A stretch of 64,000 nucleotides of DNA from Mycobacterium sp. 852002-10029_SCH5224772. GTDB lineage: Bacteria > Actinomycetota > Actinomycetes > Mycobacteriales > Mycobacteriaceae. Positions 1-11,303 of this stretch are shown here, in pieces. The translations under genes and the position numbers were made by a program. Each line of letters begins with the position of its first letter. Position 1 is the stretch's first letter. Under the pieces are notes generated by a model, which worked only from the letters and a program-made list of their open reading frames with translations, ran no database searches and was not told the origin of the DNA. The stretch is taken from contig NZ_LZHT01000075.1 in assembly GCF_001667315.1 (NCBI RefSeq), positions 82,702-146,701 on the forward strand. Direction: 5' to 3'.

Positions 1-361
1 ACACCGGGAACGGATGCTCGGGCGTGACCACACCCATCTCGTCGCACATGTTGACCAGGTAGTCGTAGCGCGCCTTGCCGAAGATCTGCACAGGGTCGCG
101 CGTAGTGGTCCACAGTTCGTGGTTGCCCGGCACCCAGATCACCTTGGCGAACCGCCGTCGCAGCAGGTCAAGGGCCCAGCGGATCTCGTCGGTGCGCTCG
201 GCGACGTCGCCGGCGACGATCAGCCAGTCATCCGGCGACGAGGGATGCAGCGATTCGGTGACCGGCTTGTTGCCGAGGTGACCGGTGTGCAGGTCGGACA
301 CCGCCCACAGCGTCGGTTGCCCACCGTTGGTCGATTCCTGCCCCGATTGATGCCCAGCCAC
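1..361 (-). CDS. Metallophosphoesterase, 3' end beyond window (Rv2795c-like)
   Basis: This is the N-terminal part of a calcineurin-like phosphohydrolase; the gene runs off the left edge. The GTG start at 361 is followed within about 20 codons by the metal-binding motif SDLHTGH, then GDVAERTD and GNHELW, which are the three classic metallophosphatase blocks (D-x-H, GD-x-x-(D/E), GNH[D/E]). Wording is close to M. tuberculosis Rv2795c as remembered. Substrate is unknown; the protein should be cytoplasmic because no signal peptide is visible. It is divergent from the secreted-protein gene at 510, so 362-509 must hold both promoters. Confidence 0.85.
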   Translation of the reverse strand, partial: MAGHQSGQESTNGGQPTLWAVSDLHTGHLGNKPVTESLHPSSPDDWLIVAGDVAERTDEIRWALDLLRRRFAKVIWVPGNHELWTTTRDPVQIFGKARYDYLVNMCDEMGVVTPEHPFPV

Positions 362-509
362 GAATAACCACCCTAACGACCCGAGTCGGGCAAGGCCGTT
401 TCGCGGCCGCCGGGCCCGCGAATTAGAACAAGTTCAGGTTTGCCTGTGACGCCGCACGCGCGACTTGTACACTCCCCCGAAAGGACCGCTGCGGCGTCAG
501 GGGGGTGTC

Positions 510-1097
510 GTGTTCGCCAGTGTTCGTCTGATGGGCGCGCTTGGTGCGCTGCTCACAGCGGCCATCGGGGGCACGGTAGGTCTGCTGACCGCCCCGCCCA
601 CACCAGGCGGCGGCGACCGGCCCGTCGAGCTGCGGTCGACCGCCCAGCCGATGGAAACCACCATGAAGAGCCCCATCGTGGCGACCACCGATCCGCGCCC
701 GTTCGATGCGTGCGAGGACATCCCGTTCGACGTCGTCCAGCGGCTCGGGCTGGGATTCACACCGCCCGAACACGAGGACGGCCTGCGCTGCCACTTCGAC
801 GCCGGTAACTATCAGGTGGCCGTCGAGCCCATCATCTGGCGCACCTACGAGGCCTCGCTGCCCGCCGACGCCGTCGAGACGACGATCGCGGGCCACCGCG
901 CCGCGCAGTACTGGGTGCTCAAGCCGACCTATCACAACAGCTACTGGTTCTACTCCTGCATGGTCGTGTTCAAGACCGGCTACGGGGTGCTGCAGCAGGC
1001 CCTGTACTACTCGACGGTCTACTCCGACCCCGAGGTCGATTGCATGCAGACCAACCTGCAGCGCGCCAACGACCTCGCGCCGTATTACAAGTTCTAG
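510..1097 (+). CDS. Secreted or membrane-anchored mycobacterial protein (Rv2799-like)
   Basis: A 195-residue protein. The GTG start at 510 is preferred because a purine-rich AGGGGG lies 5 bases upstream; an ATG at 531 is the alternative. Residues 1-35 form a hydrophobic signal/anchor (GALLTAAIGGTVGLL), and the remainder is exported and contains three cysteines. I see no catalytic motif. The next gene starts 1 base after its stop, so the two are co-transcribed with the CocE-type hydrolase, the same arrangement as Rv2799-Rv2800 in M. tuberculosis. Function unknown. Confidence 0.75.
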   Translation: MFASVRLMGALGALLTAAIGGTVGLLTAPPTPGGGDRPVELRSTAQPMETTMKSPIVATTDPRPFDACEDIPFDVVQRLGLGFTPPEHEDGLRCHFDAGNYQVAVEPIIWRTYEASLPADAVETTIAGHRAAQYWVLKPTYHNSYWFYSCMVVFKTGYGVLQQALYYSTVYSDPEVDCMQTNLQRANDLAPYYKF

Positions 1098-1098
1098 G

Positions 1099-2829
1099 GT
1101 GAGCATCACCTCGATCCGCCCCACGCAGCCGGCCCTGAACACCCTGAAACACTTGGGCGGCAAGGCCCTCGGCCGGCTGCTGGGTCTGCCGCCCGCGACC
1201 ACCGGCTACACCGTGGAGCGCGTGCGCGTGCCGATGCGCGACGGGGTCCAGTTGGTGGCCGACCATTACGCGCCCGCCACGCCCGCGGCCGCCGGCACCT
1301 TGCTGGTCCGCGGCCCCTACGGGCGCGGCTTTCCGTTCACCCTGATATTCGGCGGGTTGTATGCCGCGCGTGGCTACCACGTGGTGCTGCAGAGCGTGCG
1401 CGGGACGTTCGGGTCGGGCGGGGTTTTCGAGCCGATGGCCGACGAGGTCGCCGACGGCGCCGACACCGTCGCGTGGCTGCGCGAGCAGCCGTGGTTCACC
1501 GGCCGCTTCGCCACCATCGGCATGTCGTACCTGGGATTCACCCAGTGGGCCCTGTTGCAGGATCCCCCGCCGGAACTGGCCACCGCGGTGATCGCGGTGG
1601 GACCGCACGACTTCAACGAATCAGTGTGGGGTACAGGCGCTTTCGCGGTCAACGACTTCCTGGGCTGGAGCGACATGGTGGCGCACCAGGAGGACCCGGT
1701 GCGCGCCCGGTCCGCGCTGCGCCAGTTGCAGACCCGCCGCAAAGTGGCGCGGGCCGCGGCCACCGCGCCGCTGGGTGACGCCGCGCGGGCCCTGCTCGGC
1801 ACGGGCGCACCGTGGTTCGAATCCTGGGTCGAACACAGCGATCCCGACGATCCCTTCTGGAATGCGTTGCGGTGCAACGAGGCGCTGGACCGCGTGCAGG
1901 TGCCCGTGCTGCTGGTCGGCGGCTGGCAGGACATCTTCATCAGGCAGACGCTGCAGCAGTACGCGCATCTGCGCGGCCGGGGCATCGATGTCGCGCTGAC
2001 CGTCGGCCCGTGGACGCATACCCACCTGCTCACCACCGGGCTGGCCACCTGCGTCCAGCAGTCACTGGAGTGGCTGGGCACCCATCTGGGCGACGCTCCC
2101 GCCGCGCGCCGGCCCAGTCCGGTCCGGGTTTACGTCACGGGCGTGGACCGGGCGCACGCCTGGCGCAGCCTGCCCGAATGGCCGCCGGCCACCACCGAGC
2201 GCGCGCTGTACCTGCGCCCCGGCGGCTACCTGGGCGAGACCGCACCGACACTGAAACGCCTGTCCCCAGCCACATTTCGCTACGATCCGGCCGACCCGAC
2301 ACCCACCACCGGGGGCCCGCTGCTGTCCGCCAATGGCGGTTACCGCGACGACGGCCGGCTCGCGTCGCGGGACGATGTGCTGGCCTTCACCAGCGCCACC
2401 CTCACCCAGGATCTGTACGTTTACGGAACGCCGGTCGTCGAGCTCGCGCATGGCGCCGACAATCCGCACGTCGACCTGTTCGTGCGGGTGAGCGAGGTCG
2501 ACGCAAAGGGCCGGTCGCGCAACGTCAGCGAGGCCTACCGTCGGCTGCACACGGCGGCGAAGCCGAAGTCGGAGAAGATCGTTCGCCTCGAGCTCGACGG
2601 CGTGGCCCACCGCTTCCGCGCCGGCTCACGCGTCCGGGTGCTGATCGCGGGCAGCTGGTCCCCGCGCTACGCGCATAACCTCGGCGGCGGCGAACCGGTG
2701 CTGACCGCCCGGCACGCCACGCCGGTCACCCACAGCGTGCGCTACGGACGTTCCCGGCTGGTGTTGCCCGTCGGCCCGGCCGAGCTGTCAGCCAACGGCG
2801 TCGCGGACGCGGACGGCGACCGCGGCTAG
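1099..2829 (+). CDS. CocE/NonD-family (X-Pro dipeptidyl-peptidase S15-like) hydrolase
   Basis: A 576-residue serine hydrolase resembling cocaine esterase and Rv2800. The alpha/beta-hydrolase domain carries the nucleophile elbow GMSYLG (Ser143), an acid in GGWQDIF (Asp278) and a His in WTHTH (His307 or 309). The C-terminal third, from about residue 390, is the jelly-roll domain typical of the family (TSATLTQDLYVYGTP). The GTG start at 1099 directly follows the stop of the upstream gene; longer upstream reading lacks family similarity. Its end overlaps the convergent DUF1802 gene by 42 bases. Natural substrate unknown; an ester or amide hydrolase is likely. Confidence 0.85.
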   Translation: MSITSIRPTQPALNTLKHLGGKALGRLLGLPPATTGYTVERVRVPMRDGVQLVADHYAPATPAAAGTLLVRGPYGRGFPFTLIFGGLYAARGYHVVLQSVRGTFGSGGVFEPMADEVADGADTVAWLREQPWFTGRFATIGMSYLGFTQWALLQDPPPELATAVIAVGPHDFNESVWGTGAFAVNDFLGWSDMVAHQEDPVRARSALRQLQTRRKVARAAATAPLGDAARALLGTGAPWFESWVEHSDPDDPFWNALRCNEALDRVQVPVLLVGGWQDIFIRQTLQQYAHLRGRGIDVALTVGPWTHTHLLTTGLATCVQQSLEWLGTHLGDAPAARRPSPVRVYVTGVDRAHAWRSLPEWPPATTERALYLRPGGYLGETAPTLKRLSPATFRYDPADPTPTTGGPLLSANGGYRDDGRLASRDDVLAFTSATLTQDLYVYGTPVVELAHGADNPHVDLFVRVSEVDAKGRSRNVSEAYRRLHTAAKPKSEKIVRLELDGVAHRFRAGSRVRVLIAGSWSPRYAHNLGGGEPVLTARHATPVTHSVRYGRSRLVLPVGPAELSANGVADADGDRG

Positions 2830-3348
2830 CGCGTCGTCATCGTGCACCGGCGCCGCCAACGGCGCGTGCACCCCCAGTTCCACCCAACTCTTACAGCCGG
2901 CGTATTCGGGGGCCCGGGCGAGGCGCATCGGCTCGGCCAACGGGATCACCGACACCACCAGCACGGCCAGCTTGTGCTTGGGGCGGAAGTCGAGCCGGTC
3001 GGCGCGCACCGACTCGGGCGTCCAGATGTGCAGGTCCTCGATGCTGGAAAGGCCGTCCGGCCGGTTAACCGGCACTGCCGCAACCACTTTCGCAGCGGCG
3101 CGGATCACGAGCTCGTCGTCGGTGCTGTCGGCGGCGGCGGGCTTGAGTAAGTCTTGATACTCGGCGCGCACCCGCTCGGCGTGACTGTGCGCGACCGTCG
3201 GGAACAACAGGAATTCGCGGGCCGCCAGTTCGAATCGCTTCTCACCGATGCCGCCCTTGCGCAACAGCACTCGCTGGCGACCGTCGAGCAGGGCGTGGAC
3301 GGCCGCGCTCCACTCTTTGAGCGCGGGCAGCGTTGCGGTCACCGTCAC
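2788..3348 (-). CDS. DUF1802 family protein
   Basis: A 186-residue protein. The GTG start at 3348 overlaps the TGA of the DUF2277 gene (GTGA), which identifies the start and indicates translational coupling. The text LKEWSAAVHALLDGRQ followed by LLRKGGI matches the beginning of DUF1802 proteins as I remember them; mid-protein FLLFPT and the C-terminal WVEL pattern agree. No catalytic residues are assigned and the function is unknown. Reading further upstream in the same frame gives low-complexity Arg/Gly text from the opposite frame of the DUF2277 gene, so I do not extend it. Confidence 0.75.
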   Translation of the reverse strand: MTVTATLPALKEWSAAVHALLDGRQRVLLRKGGIGEKRFELAAREFLLFPTVAHSHAERVRAEYQDLLKPAAADSTDDELVIRAAAKVVAAVPVNRPDGLSSIEDLHIWTPESVRADRLDFRPKHKLAVLVVSVIPLAEPMRLARAPEYAGCKSWVELGVHAPLAAPVHDDDALAAVAVRVRDAVG

Positions 3349-3614
3349 GTCGCACCGGCTAACCGGGCCACCACCGCGGGCCGGCGCAGCGGCGGAACCG
3401 TCTTGGGCGGCTGGCGCCGCGGAGCCAGCTTCCCGAGCAAGCGCGTCGTCGTCTCGGTGACCTCGGCGACCGCCTCCTCGAACGCCTCGGCATTGACGGC
3501 GGACGGGTGGGTGATGCCGCTGACCTTGCGTACGTACTGGCGGGCGGCCGCCGCGATTTCCTCGGCGGTGGCCGCTGGTTGTAGACCGCGCAGTTCGGTG
3601 ATGTTCCGGCACAT
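3345..3614 (-). CDS. DUF2277 family small protein
   Basis: An 89-residue protein starting MCRNI at 3614, the hallmark start of DUF2277; an earlier in-frame ATG at 3665 would add 17 residues the family does not have. The helical segment PATAEEIAAAARQYVRKVSG also fits. Members are small cytoplasmic proteins of unknown role. It is the first gene of a two-gene unit with the DUF1802 gene and is divergent from the EchA16-like gene, sharing a 124-base intergenic region that contains a long inverted repeat. Confidence 0.8.
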   Translation of the reverse strand: MCRNITELRGLQPAATAEEIAAAARQYVRKVSGITHPSAVNAEAFEEAVAEVTETTTRLLGKLAPRRQPPKTVPPLRRPAVVARLAGAT

Positions 3615-3652
3615 GACCCCACGATAAGCGCTGCGCGCGGCGCTCTCTACCG

Positions 3653-3714
3653 CACGAGCAGACACAAAAGCACCTCCTGACCGGGGCGTGTCGTGGGGCC
3701 TTTACGTCTGCTCG
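3653..3714. repeat. Inverted repeat in divergent promoter region
   Basis: CGAGCAGAC at 3655-3663 is matched perfectly by GTCTGCTCG at 3706-3714. Similarity continues for some bases into the interval with a few mismatches (ACAAAAG against GTAAAGG). The arms flank about 42 bases between the divergent DUF2277 and crotonase genes. This could be a pair of operator half-sites or two similarly built promoters facing apart; a transcript hairpin is possible but the loop is long. Confidence 0.5.
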
Positions 3715-3738
3715 CGAGGGCATCTCTACGGTGTTGTC

Positions 3739-4488
3739 ATGACCGACGAGATCCTGCTGATCGACACCGCGGAACGGGTCCGCACCCTGACCCTGAACCG
3801 TCCCCAATCGCGCAACGCGCTGTCCTCGGCGCTACGGGACCGCTTTTTCGGCGCGCTGGCCGACGCCGAAACCGACGACGACGTCGACGTCGTCATCGTG
3901 ACCGGCGCCGACCCGGTGTTCTGCGCGGGACTGGATCTCAAGGAGCTCGGTGGTTCTTCGGCGCTTCCGGACATCTCGCCGCGGTGGCCGGCGATGAGCA
4001 AGCCGGTGATCGGAGCAATCAACGGCGCCGCGGTGACCGGCGGGCTGGAGCTGGCGCTGTATTGCGACATCCTGATCGCCTCGGAGAACGCCCGCTTCGC
4101 CGACACGCACGCCCGGGTGGGCTTGCTGCCCACCTGGGGGCTGAGCGTGCGGTTACCGCAGAAGGTGGGCATCGGCCTGGCCCGGCGGATGAGCATGACC
4201 GGCGACTACCTGTCCGCCGCCGACGCGCTGCGCGCCGGCCTGGTGACCGAGGTGGTGCCGCACGAGCAACTGCTGGGCGCCGCCCGGGCGGTCGCGGCGT
4301 CGATCGTCGGGAACAACCAGGACGCGGTCCGGGCGTTGCTGGCGTCCTATCACCGCATCGACGACGCGCAGACCGGCGCGGGGCTCTGGCAGGAGGCGAT
4401 GGCGGCCCGGCAATTCCGGACCAGCGGCGACGACATCGCTGCCAACCGCGAGGCCGTGCTGCAACGGGGGCGGGCCCAGGTCCGCTGA
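3739..4488 (+). CDS. echA16: Enoyl-CoA hydratase/isomerase family protein (EchA16-like)
   Basis: A 249-residue crotonase-fold protein, the same length as M. tuberculosis EchA16. The ATG at 3739 gives the standard N-terminus (RVRTLTLNRP). Oxyanion-hole segments are visible: VFCAGLDLKEL and INGAAVTGGLELAL. In the segment where canonical hydratases carry their first catalytic glutamate the sequence reads FADTHARVGL, with no Glu, so classical hydration of enoyl-CoA is uncertain. It is followed by a secreted protein on the same strand. M. tuberculosis has the ugp sugar-phosphate transporter genes near here, which are absent in this window. Confidence 0.75.
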   Translation: MTDEILLIDTAERVRTLTLNRPQSRNALSSALRDRFFGALADAETDDDVDVVIVTGADPVFCAGLDLKELGGSSALPDISPRWPAMSKPVIGAINGAAVTGGLELALYCDILIASENARFADTHARVGLLPTWGLSVRLPQKVGIGLARRMSMTGDYLSAADALRAGLVTEVVPHEQLLGAARAVAASIVGNNQDAVRALLASYHRIDDAQTGAGLWQEAMAARQFRTSGDDIAANREAVLQRGRAQVR

Positions 4489-4548
4489 CGGGGCCGGTCT
4501 CTGGCGGTCCGTTTGGGCCGGATTTCGGCCACCCAATACGATCGGGTG

Positions 4549-5124
4549 ATGCATGCGGTCGTCGGAATCAGCAGGGTGCTCGCCGGCCTGACGCTGGCGG
4601 CATCGGCGCTCGTGGTCGGCGCGCCGCTCGCGGCCGCGCAGCCACCACCGAACTTCCCCAATCTCGACGGCTTCACCGCCGTCCCGGCCGACGGCTACCT
4701 CAGCGCCGGGGCCGGGGGGACCTCGCCACGGATCAGCTTTACCGCCCCGTATGCCCTGGTCTGTGACTTCTACGGCGGGCCGGCGCCCGCCCCGCCACCC
4801 TCGCAGGACATCAAGTGCAAGGGGGACATGTCCGGAATGGACGACGTCCCCATCCACGGGGGGCGCCCACGACCGGGCGATTGTGTCGTGGGGTCGGTTG
4901 ACTTCAAGGGCCCCGGCTACCAATTGAGCCGCATGTCCTACAGCGGATGCGACGGCAACCCGCCCACGCTGCCGTCGGGCGCCAAATTGTTGGCCGCGGG
5001 CCAGAAGTTGACCTATCTCAACGTCACCTGCGCGGTGGGAGCCGACAACCTGGTCGCCTGCCTGGACTCCACCAGCGGCGACCACGGATTCGTCGTGCAG
5101 CGCTCGGGCAGCTGGGCGTTTTAG
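4549..5124 (+). CDS. Secreted protein of unknown function
   Basis: A 191-residue protein. The start is ATG 4549 (a GTG directly before it is the alternative). Residues 1-32 are a Sec signal peptide ending near LAAAQP, followed by a Pro-rich N-terminus. The mature part holds seven cysteines, probably disulfide-bonded outside the cell, and the motif DSTSGDHGFVVQRSGSWAF at the end resembles mycobacterial surface proteins that bind host or lipid ligands, but I do not recognise a named family. It converges on dinF with a 21-base gap. Confidence 0.7.
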   Translation: MHAVVGISRVLAGLTLAASALVVGAPLAAAQPPPNFPNLDGFTAVPADGYLSAGAGGTSPRISFTAPYALVCDFYGGPAPAPPPSQDIKCKGDMSGMDDVPIHGGRPRPGDCVVGSVDFKGPGYQLSRMSYSGCDGNPPTLPSGAKLLAAGQKLTYLNVTCAVGADNLVACLDSTSGDHGFVVQRSGSWAF

Positions 5125-5145
5125 CCACCGGCGGCCGAACAGCTG

Positions 5146-7929
<2,784 letters not shown>

Positions 7930-8031
7930 GTCGATTCACCGCCTCCTCCTCATCACTTCGTTCTGCATCGTCGGCGGTGGGTCGATTCACCGCCTCCTCC
8001 TCATCACTTCGCTCCGCATCGTCGGCGGTTA
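7930..8031 (-). repeat. Two tandem MIRU-type repeat units between infB and rbfA
   Basis: Two head-to-tail copies of a 51-base unit (7930-7980 and 7981-8030) differ at two inner positions and the last base. Read on the minus strand the core encodes [10 protein letters not shown], which is the signature of the mycobacterial interspersed repetitive unit family as I remember it. The orientation matches transcription, and each copy carries a GAGGAGG Shine-Dalgarno-like run facing rbfA. The same core recurs at 12360-12412 and 23301-23400. Confidence 0.85.
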
Positions 8032-10800
8032 TCAGGCGCGTTCTTTCTCTACCAACTCGTAGGACTCGATGATGTCGCCTTCCTTGATGTCGGAATAGCC
8101 CAGCGTCATACCGCATTCGAAGCCCTCGCGGACCTCGGTGACATCATCCTTTTCGCGCCGCAGCGAGTTGATCGTGAGGTTCTCGGTGACCACGACGTTG
8201 TCGCGCAGCAGCCGGGCCTTGGCATTGCGCCGCACCACACCGGAGCTGATCATGCAGCCGGCGATGATGCCCACCTTCGAGGACCGGAAGATCGCCCGGA
8301 TCTCGGCGCGGCCCAGCTGGCTCTCCTCGTAGATCGGCTTGAGCATCCCGCGCAGGGCCTTTTCGATCTCGTCGATCGCCTGGTAGATCACCGAGTAGTA
8401 GCGGATCTCCACGCCTTCGCGGTTGGCCAGCTCGGTGGCCTTGCCCTCGGCCCGCACGTTGAAGCCGATGATCACCGCATCCGAGGCCGACGCCAGGTTG
8501 ACGTTGGTTTCGGTGATGCCACCGACACCGCGGTCGATGACGCGCAGCGCCACCTCGTCGTCGATCTGGATGCCCATCAGGGCCTCTTCGAGCGCCTCGA
8601 CCGTACCGGCGTTGTCGCCCTTGAGAATCAGGTTCAGCTGGCTGGTCTCCTTCAGCGCCGAATCCAGGTCCTCCAGGCTGATCCGCTTGCGCGTACGCGC
8701 CGCCAGCGCGTTGCGCTTGCGGGCGCTGCGCTTGTCGGCGATCTGGCGGGCGATCCGGTCCTCGTCGACGACCAGCAGGTTGTCACCGGCGCCGGGCACC
8801 GACGTGAAGCCGATGACCTGCACCGGCCGCGACGGCAGCGCCTCGTGGACGTCGTCGCCGTGCTCGTCGACCATGCGGCGGACACGCCCGTAGGCATCGC
8901 CGGCCACGATCGAGTCGCCGACGCGCAGCGTGCCGCGCTGGATCAGCACGGTGGCGACGGGGCCGCGACCCCGGTCCAGGTGGGCCTCGATCGCCACCCC
9001 CTGGGCCTCCATGTCGGGGTTTGCCCGCAGGTCCAGGGCGGCGTCGGCGGTCAGCAGCACCGCCTCCTCCAAGGCCTCGATGTTGGTGCCCACCTTTGCC
9101 GAGATGTCCACGAACATCGTATCGCCACCGAAATCCTCTGCCACCAAACCGTATTCGGTGAGCTGGCCACGAATCTTGGCCGGGTCGGCGCCTTCCTTGT
9201 CGATCTTGTTGACCGCCACCACGATCGGCACGTCAGCGGCCTGCGCGTGGTTGATGGCCTCCACCGTCTGCGGCATCACGCCGTCGTCGGCGGCGACCAC
9301 CAGGATCGCGATGTCGGTGGCCTTGGCGCCGCGGGCACGCATGGCGGTGAACGCCTCGTGACCCGGGGTGTCGATGAAGGTGATCGGCCGCTCGGTGCCG
9401 TCGAAGTCGACGGTCACCTGGTAGGCGCCGATGTGCTGGGTGATGCCACCGGCCTCGGCCTCGCGGACGCTCGCATTCCGGATGGTGTCCAGCAGTCGGG
9501 TTTTACCGTGGTCGACGTGACCCATCACGGTCACCACCGGCGGACGCGTCTGCAGGTCTTCCTCGGTGCCCTCGTCCTCGCCGTAGGTCAGGTCAAACGA
9601 CTCGAGCAGCTCGCGGTCCTCGTCCTCGGGACTGACGACCTGGACGACGTAATTCATCTCGCTGCCCAGCAGCTCGAGCGTCTCGTCGCCCACCGATTGG
9701 GTGGCCGTCACCATCTCGCCGAGGTTGAACAGCGCCTGCACCAGTGAGGCCGGGTTGGCGTTGATCTTGTCGGCGAAGTCGCTCAGCGACGCGCCGCGTG
9801 CCAGCCGGATCGTCTCGCCGTTGCCGTGCGGCAACCGCACGCCACCGACGACCGGCGCCTGCATGTTCTCGTACTCGGCGCGCTTCGCCCGCTTCGACTT
9901 GCGGCCACGCCGCGGAGCACCACCGGGACGGCCGAACGCGCCGGCCGCACCGCCGCGCTGTCCGGGACGGCCACCGCCGCCACCGGGACGGCCCCGGAAA
10001 CCGCCCCCCCCGCCGCCGGGGGGGGCGCCGACTCCGCCGCCACCGCCGCGGTAGTTGCCGCCTCCGCCGTCACGACCACCGGGACCACCGGGCCGGCCGC
10101 CACCGGGCCGCGGGGCGCCGGGCCGGGCCGGGCGGCCCGCTCCAGCGGCTCCACCGGGTCGCGGTGGCATGTTGCCCGGCGACGCGCCGGGTCGCGGCGC
10201 GCCCGGGCGGGGCGCTCCGGGACGGGGCGCCGCCGGACGCGGGATGGGCCGGTCGACGGGTTGCGTCGACGAGAACGGGTTGTTGCCGACGCGCGGGGCG
10301 CGGGGCTTGGGCATCGGGCCGGGCCGTGGGCCCGGCGTCATGCCCGGCTGCGGCGCCTGGCCAGGGGCGGGCGGCTTCGGCTGCCCGGGCGACGGCGCCG
10401 ACGGGCGTGCGGGGGCCGGCCCCGGACGCGCGGGGGCGTCAGTGGGCGCGGCGCCGGCGGCCTGGGCCGCAGCGGACGTCGCGGAGCCGTCGGGCTGAGC
10501 GGGCGCCGCGGCCGCTTCGCCGTTGCCGCCGGAATTGTTGATCGCGTTGTCGAGGGCCGTGTCGAGCGACTTGTCGGGGGCCTTGGCGGCCTTGGCCTCG
10601 CCTTTTGCGGCCTTCGCGGGGGCCTTCTCCGCGGGCTTGCCGCCCCCGAAGGACTCGCGCAGCCGGCGAGCCACCGGCGCTTCTACCGTCGACGATGCGG
10701 ATTTGACGAATTCGCCCTGATCGTTCAGTCGGGCGAGGACTTCCTTGCTGGTGACACCGAGTTCCTTAGCTAACTCGTGTACGCGGGCCTTACCTGCCAC
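8032..10800 (-). CDS. infB: Translation initiation factor IF-2
   Basis: A 922-residue GTPase (M. tuberculosis about 900). Residues 1-55 are the IF2-N helical domain ([19 protein letters not shown]); residues about 60-330 are a Pro/Gly/Ala-rich disordered region; the GTPase domain begins near residue 420 with [16 protein letters not shown] and NKID; the C-terminal domains bind fMet-tRNA. The start is GTG at 10800 with AGGAG 7 bases upstream. It positions initiator tRNA on the 30S subunit. The disordered region is encoded by long C and G runs near 10005-10030. Confidence 0.97.
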   Translation of the reverse strand: MAGKARVHELAKELGVTSKEVLARLNDQGEFVKSASSTVEAPVARRLRESFGGGKPAEKAPAKAAKGEAKAAKAPDKSLDTALDNAINNSGGNGEAAAAPAQPDGSATSAAAQAAGAAPTDAPARPGPAPARPSAPSPGQPKPPAPGQAPQPGMTPGPRPGPMPKPRAPRVGNNPFSSTQPVDRPIPRPAAPRPGAPRPGAPRPGASPGNMPPRPGGAAGAGRPARPGAPRPGGGRPGGPGGRDGGGGNYRGGGGGVGAPPGGGGGGFRGRPGGGGGRPGQRGGAAGAFGRPGGAPRRGRKSKRAKRAEYENMQAPVVGGVRLPHGNGETIRLARGASLSDFADKINANPASLVQALFNLGEMVTATQSVGDETLELLGSEMNYVVQVVSPEDEDRELLESFDLTYGEDEGTEEDLQTRPPVVTVMGHVDHGKTRLLDTIRNASVREAEAGGITQHIGAYQVTVDFDGTERPITFIDTPGHEAFTAMRARGAKATDIAILVVAADDGVMPQTVEAINHAQAADVPIVVAVNKIDKEGADPAKIRGQLTEYGLVAEDFGGDTMFVDISAKVGTNIEALEEAVLLTADAALDLRANPDMEAQGVAIEAHLDRGRGPVATVLIQRGTLRVGDSIVAGDAYGRVRRMVDEHGDDVHEALPSRPVQVIGFTSVPGAGDNLLVVDEDRIARQIADKRSARKRNALAARTRKRISLEDLDSALKETSQLNLILKGDNAGTVEALEEALMGIQIDDEVALRVIDRGVGGITETNVNLASASDAVIIGFNVRAEGKATELANREGVEIRYYSVIYQAIDEIEKALRGMLKPIYEESQLGRAEIRAIFRSSKVGIIAGCMISSGVVRRNAKARLLRDNVVVTENLTINSLRREKDDVTEVREGFECGMTLGYSDIKEGDIIESYELVEKERA

Positions 10801-10875
10801 TACATCTCCTGTCTATGAGGCGACAGTCGTGGGGCCGCGCCTCGGGTTTAGCTATGACGCATTGTCATCGGGACT

Positions 10876-11232
10876 TCACGGTGTGCTCATGTTCTTTGCT
10901 ACCTGTTCTGTTGCCGGGCGATCGCGCGCACTGAGGAACTCTATGTGCTCGACCACCGCGGAGGTGTCCGGTGAACCGGTGATGCGCAGCGCCTTGGTGA
11001 AAGCCCGCCGCCGGATCGCCTGTTGCGCGCACTGCGACACGGGATGCAGCCATGCACCCCGCCCCGGCAGGCTACTGCCTGTGTCAACGATCACGGCGAA
11101 TTCGCCGTTCCCGGTCGACACAGCCACCACTCGAAGCAGTTCGACGGCCAACTCTCGCTTTCGGCACCCGATACACGTCCGCACGGGTCCACCCATGTGT
11201 CGGTGCGGGGCCGAAGGCTCGCGCTGGATCAC
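10876..11232 (-). CDS. YlxR-family RNA-binding protein (Rv2840c-like)
   Basis: A small cytoplasmic protein between nusA and infB, the conserved position of YlxR. The motif VRTCIGCRKRE near the N-terminus and GRGAWLHP in the middle are YlxR hallmarks. The ATG at 11232 gives 118 residues; an internal ATG at 11196 would give 106, nearer the usual length. A C-terminal tail of about 25 residues is variable. The family binds RNA and is reported in other bacteria to modulate RNase P or transcription; the role here is inferred only from family and position. Confidence 0.85.
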   Translation of the reverse strand: MIQREPSAPHRHMGGPVRTCIGCRKRELAVELLRVVAVSTGNGEFAVIVDTGSSLPGRGAWLHPVSQCAQQAIRRRAFTKALRITGSPDTSAVVEHIEFLSARDRPATEQVAKNMSTP

Positions 11233-11303
11233 GGCTCAGTCTAGCGTCACCGAATCCATGGTCAGAACCACCCGAGGATGTGTGGCCTCGTGCCGGTATG
11301 CGG

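Noticed and set aside
706..1098. Upstream in-frame extension of the CocE-type gene
   Set aside because: The added 131 codons are Arg/Ser-rich out-of-frame text of the secreted-protein gene; GTG 1099 gives the true start.
7930..8031. Tandem direct repeats as a CRISPR array
   Set aside because: Units are contiguous with no unique spacers and match the MIRU core; no cas genes are present in the window.
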